Below are positions 58,418 through 64,000 of a stretch of 64,000 nt of DNA, in pieces. The first letter of the stretch is position 1. Every line of letters starts with the position of its first letter. Origin of the DNA: Microbacterium sp. YJN-G (GTDB lineage: Bacteria > Actinomycetota > Actinomycetes > Actinomycetales > Microbacteriaceae); assembly GCF_015040615.1 (NCBI RefSeq), contig NZ_CP060402.1, positions 2,790,001 to 2,854,000 on the forward strand, given 5' to 3'. The notes beneath the pieces are model-generated. The model was given only the letters and a program-made list of their open reading frames with translations. It had not been told where the DNA came from and searched no databases. Made by a program: the position numbers and the translations under genes.

Positions 58418-58438
58418 ATTTAGTTAGACTAACTAAAT
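58418..58438. promoter_or_regulatory. MarR operator abutting the marR start codon
   Basis: ATTTAGTTA-gac-TAACTAAAT is a perfect inverted repeat with 9-bp arms, ending one base before the ATG at 58440. This is a typical MarR-type site; bound protein would block both transcription start and ribosome access. It replaces a normal Shine-Dalgarno, so the message may be leaderless. Confidence 0.85.
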
Positions 58439-58439
58439 A

Positions 58440-58871
58440 ATGACGGACAATCTCGAGACCACTGCATCCGAGCTCCGTTACGCCGTCTTCCGCCTCACCC
58501 GGCGCCTGCGCTCCGTGCGCGCCGTCGACGCGCTCAGCGACGCGCAGCTCGCCGCCCTCGGCGCTCTGCGCGCCCATGGCCGGCACACCCTCTCCCGGCT
58601 CGCCGAGCATGAGCGTGTCACGGCGCCGACCATGAGCACCGTCGTCAACGGCCTCGCCGAGCTCGGTCTCGTGGTGCGCGTGCCCGATGAGGACGACCGG
58701 CGGCGCGTGTACGTCGAGCTCACCGAACAGGGCGAAGAGGTCGTCGCCGCGACCATCCGCCGCCGCGACGAGGCCCTCGCCAGCATGATCGGCGAGGTCG
58801 ACCTCGACGAGCGCGAGCTCGCGGTGCTGCGCGAGGCCGCCGCCCTGCTGCGGAAGGTGGTCGGCACGTGA
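58440..58871 (+). CDS. MarR-family transcriptional regulator
   Basis: A 143-residue winged-helix regulator. The DNA-binding region is about 45-95: LGALRAHGRHTLSRLAEHER, VTAPTMSTVVNGLAELGLVV and the wing RVPDEDDRRRVYVELTEQG. Flanking helices form the dimer. It almost certainly represses itself and the MFS gene that follows with a four-base overlap, through the palindrome at 58418-58438. The inducer is unknown, perhaps a phenolic or drug-like compound. Confidence 0.93.
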   Translation: MTDNLETTASELRYAVFRLTRRLRSVRAVDALSDAQLAALGALRAHGRHTLSRLAEHERVTAPTMSTVVNGLAELGLVVRVPDEDDRRRVYVELTEQGEEVVAATIRRRDEALASMIGEVDLDERELAVLREAAALLRKVVGT

Positions 58872-60223
58872 GCGCGATGTTCCGGTCCTTCCGCACCTAC
58901 AACTACCGCACCTGGTTCTTCGGCGCCGTCATCTCGAACATCGGCGGCTGGATGCAGGCGACCGCCCAGGACTGGGTGGTGCTCACCGAGCTGACCGACA
59001 ACGACGCCACGGCCATGGGTGTCACGATGGCGCTGCAGTTCGGTCCGCCGCTCGTGCTCGTGAGTCTCACCGGCTGGGTCGCCGACCGTTTCGACCGGCG
59101 ACGGGTGCTGCTGACCACGCAGTCGGTGCTCATGCTGCTCGCCGTCGCGGTCGCCGTGCTGCTGCTCACCGATGTGATGACGCTGCCGATCATGTTCGGA
59201 TTCGCCGCCGCGTTCGGTGTGACCAACGCCTTCGACGCGCCCGCCCGTCAGGCGTTCGTCTCAGACATGGTGAGCCTCGAAGACACCTCGAACGCCGTCG
59301 CCCTGAACTCCGCCTCGTTCAACATGGCCCGCCTGATCGGCCCCGCCGTGGGTGGTCTGCTCATCGTCGCGCTCGGCTCGGGATGGGTGTTCATCGCGAA
59401 TGCCGTGACCTTCCTGGCGATGCTCGTCGCCCTGATGCTCGTACGCCAGCACGAGCTGATGCCTCGGATCAAGAGCGGCCGCAGCTCGGGCGGCCTGGCC
59501 GCCGGCTTCCGGTACGTGCTCACCCGGCCCGACCTGCTGGTCGTGTTCGTGATGGTGTTCCTGCTCGGCGCCTTCGGCATGAACTTCCCGATCTTCGCCT
59601 CGACCATGGCGCTGGAGTTCGACCAGGGAGCCGACGGCTACGGCCTGCTCAGCTCGGTGCTCGCGATCGGCTCGCTCGCGGGCGCCCTGCTCGCCGCGCG
59701 CCGTGACCGCGCCCGCGTGCGGGTGATCGTGCTCGCCGCGACCGGGTTCGGTGCGGCATCCATCGTGTCGGCGGTGATGCCGACGTACGGCACGTACGCG
59801 GTGCTGCTGATCGCCGTCGGCTTCTCGATCGTGACGATGCTGACGACCGCGAACGGCTACGTGCAGACCACCACCGATCCCGCCCTGCGCGGCCGAGTGC
59901 TGGCGCTGTACATGGCGGTCGTGATGGGCTCGACGCCCATCGGCGCCCCCATCGCCGGCTGGATCGTCGACACGTTCTCGGCCCGCACGGCGATCACCGT
60001 CGGCGGCATCGCCGGCGTCCTCGCCGGGGTGATCGGCGTGGGGTGGATGCTGTGGTCGGGCCGCCTGCACCGCCACGAGCGCACGCGCTTCCTGCTCACG
60101 CTCGACGAGACGCGACCGCTGTCCGTCATCCGCGCCATGGAGCCGGTCGCCTTCGACGACCACGCCGCCGCGACCACGCCCATCCGGCTGCCGCACCGCC
60201 GCGACGGCGAGGACGCGGACTGA
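58868..60223 (+). CDS. MFS transporter, probable drug/metabolite exporter
   Basis: A 451-residue major facilitator of the TMS_MFS_3 (enterobactin-exporter-like) group with about twelve membrane segments. It has YNYRTWFFGAVISNIGGWMQ at the first helix, the GWVADRFDRRRVL loop between helices 2 and 3 (about 68-80), and FDAPARQAFVSDMVSLED. The start is GTG overlapping the marR stop; an ATG three codons later is also possible. Pairing with MarR suggests efflux induced by a toxic ligand. Confidence 0.92.
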   Translation: MSAMFRSFRTYNYRTWFFGAVISNIGGWMQATAQDWVVLTELTDNDATAMGVTMALQFGPPLVLVSLTGWVADRFDRRRVLLTTQSVLMLLAVAVAVLLLTDVMTLPIMFGFAAAFGVTNAFDAPARQAFVSDMVSLEDTSNAVALNSASFNMARLIGPAVGGLLIVALGSGWVFIANAVTFLAMLVALMLVRQHELMPRIKSGRSSGGLAAGFRYVLTRPDLLVVFVMVFLLGAFGMNFPIFASTMALEFDQGADGYGLLSSVLAIGSLAGALLAARRDRARVRVIVLAATGFGAASIVSAVMPTYGTYAVLLIAVGFSIVTMLTTANGYVQTTTDPALRGRVLALYMAVVMGSTPIGAPIAGWIVDTFSARTAITVGGIAGVLAGVIGVGWMLWSGRLHRHERTRFLLTLDETRPLSVIRAMEPVAFDDHAAATTPIRLPHRRDGEDAD

Positions 60224-60276
60224 CCGGCTGTCAATACCCTCTGCGCATCCAGCGCACGGCACCTACTGTCAGGCGC

Positions 60277-60564
60277 ATGAGCGATGACAGGGTCTATGAA
60301 TCACACGCCGCGGGACAGCATCCGCACACCCCCGGGCAGGATCCGCTGGGCACCGGCAAGCCCCGCGAGCCCGAGCACCGGCAGGCGAGACCGGACGACA
60401 CAGATGCGGATGCCGATCTCGGCACCGGCGGCGGGGACGACACGACCTCGGACGAGGATGCGCCGCTCGGTGGCGACGAGAGCACCGAGAGCCGGTTGGA
60501 CGCCGACACCGCCGTCGAGAAGGACGCGCTGAAGTCCCTCGACCCGGACGACACTCCCGCTTGA
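60277..60564 (+). CDS. Small acidic, probably disordered protein
   Basis: A 95-residue protein dominated by Asp, Glu, Gly and Thr (DDTDADADLGTGGGDDTTSD), with no hydrophobic core. A stretch near the N terminus is His/Pro-rich (HAAGQHPHTPGQDPLGTG). Function is unknown. Similar short low-complexity proteins are common in Microbacteriaceae. It lies between the MFS gene and the BCCT gene. The start at 60277 has only a weak ribosome site. Confidence 0.6.
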   Translation: MSDDRVYESHAAGQHPHTPGQDPLGTGKPREPEHRQARPDDTDADADLGTGGGDDTTSDEDAPLGGDESTESRLDADTAVEKDALKSLDPDDTPA

Positions 60565-60649
60565 GACGCCGGCGGGCGAGTCCCGGCTTGACGCCGGCAG
60601 AGACTGGACGCGTGGCGCCGCCGTGAGGCGCCGGTTAGCGTGGGGAGAC

Positions 60650-62542
60650 ATGAGCCCAGATACGAACGGAACGGATCCGGCACGCGGGGTGCGGCGCGCC
60701 GAGACGCGTGCCGAGACGCGTGCCGAGCGACGCGAGTCGCCGGTGCAGCGGTGGGTGTTCTGGCCGGCCGCGGCGATCGTCGTCGCCTTCGCACTGTTCG
60801 CACTGCTCGCCCCGCGTCTGGCGGAGGCGCTGTTCCAGACGATCCAGACCACGATCGTCAACGCGTTCAACTGGTACTACGTGCTGATCGCCGCGTTCTT
60901 CGTCGCATTCTGCCTGTTCCTGGGCTTCAGCCGGTTCGGCGACATCAAGCTGGGCCGCGACGACGAAGAGCCCGAGTTCTCACTGATGAGCTGGTTCGCG
61001 CTGCTGTTCGCGGCGGGCATGGGCATCGGCCTGGTCTTCTACGGCGTGAGCGAACCGCTCTCGCACTTCACCTCCCCCAGGCCCGGCGTCACCGGCACCC
61101 CCGAGCAGCTGGCGCAGTCGGCGCTCAGCCAGACATATCTGCACTGGGGTGTGCACGCCTGGTCGATCTACGTGGTGATCGGGCTGGCCCTGGCGTACGC
61201 CATCCACCGCCGGCGCCGCCCGGTGTCGATCCGCTGGACCCTCGAGCCGCTGCTCGGCAAGAGAGTCGAGGGAGGCTGGGGCCACGCGATCGACGTCATC
61301 GCCCTGGTGGGCACGCTGTTCGGCGTCGCGACCTCGCTCGGGCTGGGCGTGCTGCAGATGAGCGCCGGTCTGCACTCGGCCGGCATCGCCGACCCCGATG
61401 AGACCACCCAGATCGTGCTCATCCTGATCATCTCGGTCTTCGTGCTGATGTCGGTGCTGTCGGGCGTCACCAAGGGCATGAAGTGGCTGTCGAACGCGAA
61501 CCTCGTGCTGGCAGGGCTGCTCGTGCTCTATCTGCTCGCGGTGGGTCCGACCGGTTTCCTGCTGCGGGAGTTCGTGCAGTCGATCGGCAACTACATCCAG
61601 AACTTCATCGGGCTCTCGTTCAACGTCAGCGCCTTCCAGGGCGAGACCGGCGAGCGATGGCAGGCATCGTGGACCTCGTTCTACTGGGGCTGGTGGATCT
61701 CGTGGGCACCGTTCGTGGGCATCTTCATCGCCCGCGTGTCGAAGGGCCGCTCGGTGCGCGAGTTCGTCATCGGCGTGATCCTCGTGCCGACTCTGCTCGG
61801 CATCCTGTGGTTCTCGGTGCTCGGCGGCTCGGCGCTGGCGCTCGAGCTCGCCGAACCGGGCGCACTCACCGGCCCCGACGGCACCGTCGACCTGCAGGGG
61901 GCGCTGTTCGCCCTGCTGCAGCACGTGCCGGGCTCGCTGATCGTCAGCATCGGCGCGATCGTGCTGCTGGGCATCTTCTTCATCACGTCGGCCGACTCCG
62001 GAGCGCTGGTGATGGGCATGATCGCCACGGGCGGCAAGCCCGAGCCGAGGCGGTGGATCCGCACGTTCTTCGTGGCGGTCACCGCGCTGCTGGCGATCTC
62101 GCTGCTGCTGTCGGGCGGGCTCTCCGCCCTGCAGACCGCGGCGATCACGATCGCGCTGCCGTTCAGCGTGGTGATGCTGCTGATCTGCTGGTCGACCGTC
62201 GTCGCCTTCACCCGCGAGCGGCGTGCGTATGACAAGGCCGAGAGGGCGCAGTTCATCGACCGGATCGGCGACTACTACGGCCTGGAGGTCGAGGCGCACG
62301 ATGCGTCCGGCCTGCTCGGCTCGCAGCCGAGATGGATGCGGCGGCTGCAGCGCCGCTTCGGCCTGCCGGTGGCTCCCACCGATCCGATCCGCATCACCGA
62401 TTCGGCTCTGTCGGCCGAGAGTCACGTCGACTCCTCGCCGTCGACGCTCGACATCGACGAGCTCATCATCGAGGACGAACTCGCGGGCCTCGACGATCCT
62501 GACGTGAAGCCGCAGGACCCGGGCCCGTTCCTGAAGGACTGA
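60650..62542 (+). CDS. BCCT-family transporter (choline/betaine/carnitine type)
   Basis: A 630-residue secondary transporter for quaternary ammonium compounds such as glycine betaine. Twelve membrane segments begin near residue 38. Family marks are FAAGMGIGLVFYGVSEPLSHF (about 117-137; GMGIGL core), HWGVHAWSIYVVIGLALAYA and YWGWWISWAPFVGIFIARVS (about 344-363) with the aromatic binding box. A long charged C-terminal tail (EDELAGLDDPDVKPQD) and an Arg-rich N terminus could sense osmotic change, as in BetP. GGGGAGA precedes the ATG. Confidence 0.93.
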   Translation: MSPDTNGTDPARGVRRAETRAETRAERRESPVQRWVFWPAAAIVVAFALFALLAPRLAEALFQTIQTTIVNAFNWYYVLIAAFFVAFCLFLGFSRFGDIKLGRDDEEPEFSLMSWFALLFAAGMGIGLVFYGVSEPLSHFTSPRPGVTGTPEQLAQSALSQTYLHWGVHAWSIYVVIGLALAYAIHRRRRPVSIRWTLEPLLGKRVEGGWGHAIDVIALVGTLFGVATSLGLGVLQMSAGLHSAGIADPDETTQIVLILIISVFVLMSVLSGVTKGMKWLSNANLVLAGLLVLYLLAVGPTGFLLREFVQSIGNYIQNFIGLSFNVSAFQGETGERWQASWTSFYWGWWISWAPFVGIFIARVSKGRSVREFVIGVILVPTLLGILWFSVLGGSALALELAEPGALTGPDGTVDLQGALFALLQHVPGSLIVSIGAIVLLGIFFITSADSGALVMGMIATGGKPEPRRWIRTFFVAVTALLAISLLLSGGLSALQTAAITIALPFSVVMLLICWSTVVAFTRERRAYDKAERAQFIDRIGDYYGLEVEAHDASGLLGSQPRWMRRLQRRFGLPVAPTDPIRITDSALSAESHVDSSPSTLDIDELIIEDELAGLDDPDVKPQDPGPFLKD

Positions 62543-62625
62543 CCGGGCGTGGTGGCTTACGACCGTGCCGTCTCACCGTGTCAAGCGGTTCGCCGCCCGC
62601 GCGCGGTGCGCCTAGAGTCGAGGTC

Positions 62626-62790
62626 ATGAGCGATCAGCACACCAGCCATGACGCGGTCACGCCGGCGGCGGACGAGACGCCCATCGACGTGCCCGCAGGC
62701 GTCATCCCCGGCGGCCACACCGGCGCACCGGAGGACAACCCCGAGCACAACACCGCCCACGACGGCCTGCCCGGAGGCGCACTCTCCTGA
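62626..62790 (+). CDS. Small acidic hypothetical protein
   Basis: A 54-residue protein (starting MSDQHTSHDAVTP, ending HDGLPGGALS), low in hydrophobic residues and probably disordered. Its start resembles that of the 95-residue protein on the other side of the BCCT gene (MSDDRVYESHAAG). Function is unknown. Coding status is moderately supported by G/C-rich third positions and a GAGG before the ATG. Confidence 0.5.
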   Translation: MSDQHTSHDAVTPAADETPIDVPAGVIPGGHTGAPEDNPEHNTAHDGLPGGALS

Positions 62791-62816
62791 GCGCGACGCG
62801 CACCCTCAGGATCGCC

Positions 62817-62881
62817 GAGACGTCACTTCCAGCATGAGACAGGCCTTCAGCAGCCAAGTCTCGTGCTGGAAGTGAAGTCTC
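62817..62881. repeat. Long inverted repeat, family A copy 2
   Basis: Arms of 24 bp (62817-62840 and 62858-62881) pair at 22 positions around a 17-base loop. The word cttccagca and the loop ending cagccaa are shared with copy 1 at 10883-10949. Three neighbouring arm bases differ between the copies (gcg versus cac) and the change is mirrored in both arms. It lies between convergent genes. Confidence 0.85.
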
Positions 62882-62921
62882 GCGGGCGACGGGCGGTCGG
62901 CGAGCGGACGGCGCAGCGGGC

Positions 62922-64000
62922 TCAGCCCGCCAGTACCAGCCGCAGCTGCTCGGCGGCCCAGTCGAGCTCGGTGGCGCGGATCACCAGCGGCGGGGCGATG
63001 CGGATGGTCTGACCGTGCGTGTCCTTGACGAGCACGCCGCGCTCGCGCAGCTTCTCGGCGACCTCTCGTCCGGTGCCCCGCTCCGGGTCGATGTCGACGC
63101 CCGCCCACAGCCCCGCGATGCGCACCGCGGTGACGCCGTGTCCGATGAGCGGCTCGAGGCGGGATGCCAGATGCGCGCCCAGGGTGCGGGCGCGTTCCTG
63201 GAATTCGCCGGTGGCGAGCATCTCGACGACCTTCGTGCCGACCGCGGCGGCCAGCGGGTTGCCGCCGAAGGTCGAGCCGTGCTCTCCCGGACGGATGACG
63301 CCGAGCACGTCGCGGTTGCCGACGACGGCCGAGACGGGCAGGATGCCGCCGCCGAGCGCTTTGCCCAGCAGGTACAGGTCGGGCACGACGCCCTCGCGGT
63401 CGCAGGCGAAGGTCTCGCCGACGCGGCCGAGGCCGGACTGGATCTCGTCGGCGATGAACAGCACGTTGTTCTCGTCGCAGATCTCGCGGATGCGGCGCAG
63501 GTAGCCCTCCGGCGGGATGATCACGCCGCCCTCGCCCTGGATCGGCTCGATCAGCACCGCGGCGGTGTCGGCGGTGATCGCCGCGGCGATGGCATCCGCA
63601 TCCCCGTACGGGACCGTGTCGAACCCGGGCGTGTAGGGCCCGAAGTCGTCGCGCGCCTGCTCATCGTCGCTGAAGCTGATGATCGTGGTGGTGCGGCCGT
63701 GGAAGTTGCCGGCCGCGACGATGATGCGCGCCCGCCCCTCGGCGATGCCCTTGACCCGGTAGCCCCAGGCGCGGGCGACCTTGATGCCGGTCTCGACCGC
63801 CTCGGCGCCGGTGTTCATCGGCAGCACGAGATCCTTGCCGCAGAGCCCGGCGAGGGCGGCCGCGAACGGCTCGAGCTGGTCGTTCATGAACGCCCGGCTG
63901 GTGAGAGTGACCCGGCCCAGTTGCGCGACCAGTGCGGCGACGATGGCGGGATGCCGGTGGCCGAAGTTCACCGCCGAGTAGGCGGCCAGCAGGTCGAGGT
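62922..64000 (-). CDS. rocD: Ornithine--oxo-acid transaminase (5' end outside the window)
   Basis: A class III PLP-dependent aminotransferase converting ornithine to glutamate semialdehyde. About 359 codons are present; the frame is open to the right edge (LDLLAAYSAVNFGHRHP), so the first 40 or so residues are missing. Seen are LPMNTGAEAVETGIKVARAW, VAAGNFHGRTTTIISFS, VLIEPIQGEGGVIIPPEGY, the aspartate in LFIADEIQSGLGRVG and the PLP lysine in YLLGKALGGGILPVSA. Its product is the same intermediate PutA handles, so both feed proline/arginine carbon into glutamate. Confidence 0.93.
   Translation of the reverse strand, partial: LDLLAAYSAVNFGHRHPAIVAALVAQLGRVTLTSRAFMNDQLEPFAAALAGLCGKDLVLPMNTGAEAVETGIKVARAWGYRVKGIAEGRARIIVAAGNFHGRTTTIISFSDDEQARDDFGPYTPGFDTVPYGDADAIAAAITADTAAVLIEPIQGEGGVIIPPEGYLRRIREICDENNVLFIADEIQSGLGRVGETFACDREGVVPDLYLLGKALGGGILPVSAVVGNRDVLGVIRPGEHGSTFGGNPLAAAVGTKVVEMLATGEFQERARTLGAHLASRLEPLIGHGVTAVRIAGLWAGVDIDPERGTGREVAEKLRERGVLVKDTHGQTIRIAPPLVIRATELDWAAEQLRLVLAG

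Overview
The window is about 70% G+C, with codon third positions heavily G/C and the word ggatgcc/ggcatcc recurring throughout. Together with gene content and synteny this suggests an actinobacterium of the Microbacteriaceae, most likely Microbacterium; that assignment is inference. No rRNA, tRNA, CRISPR array or complete insertion sequence was seen.

Layout. (1) 0-8.2 kb is accessory: the end of a membrane gene with its small XRE regulator, an array of short interspersed repeats, a DUF222/HNH endonuclease gene, then a wrecked defence island. On the minus strand a type ISP restriction gene is cut off just after its Walker A motif and runs straight into a 5'-truncated, twice-frameshifted Wadjet jetC, followed by an apparently intact jetD. 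jetA, jetB and the jetC Walker A are gone. An XRE controller-like gene, a DUF2695 gene and a six-copy 35-bp tandem array follow. (2) 8.2-11.6 kb: a dicarboxylate/glutamate-type symporter, a MerR regulator divergent from an Hsp20 gene, a DUF2795 gene and a phosphoribosyltransferase. (3) 11.7-16.3 kb: a xylose-type ABC importer (binding protein, ATPase, permease) behind a ROK regulator. (4) 16.4-20.3 kb: LLM-class oxidoreductase, prephenate dehydratase and phosphoglucomutase. (5) 20.4-25.7 kb: a DUF4242 gene and TetR gene, then a three-gene transporter/oxidoreductase operon whose first gene fuses an ABC ATPase to a periplasmic-type binding protein through a His/Asp-rich linker and an RR signal-like segment. 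Matching operator sites suggest the TetR protein controls both. (6) 25.9-43.7 kb: a large carbohydrate cluster with three regulators, an ABC importer, a heparinase-family lyase, DUF2264, a Gfo/Idh/MocA dehydrogenase, two TIM-barrel isomerases, a DUF993 aldolase-like protein, a 2-hydroxyacid dehydrogenase and glycerate kinase. (7) 43.7-47.4 kb: galT-galK-galE (Leloir pathway). (8) 47.4-64 kb: GNAT, carboxylesterase, PutA with divergent LysR-type regulator, an orphan DNA methyltransferase coupled to a lipoate ligase, alpha/beta hydrolase, CutC, a MarR/MFS pair, a BCCT transporter and the start-truncated rocD.

Two kinds of repeated DNA run through the window. One is a short word (core ttcgacaggctcaggga) found in intergenic arrays and also read in frame inside four proteins. 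The other is a set of long inverted repeats (arms 14-40 bp) between genes; three families have two members each, and one pair shows compensating base changes in both arms. One hairpin lies inside the start of the DNA methyltransferase gene.
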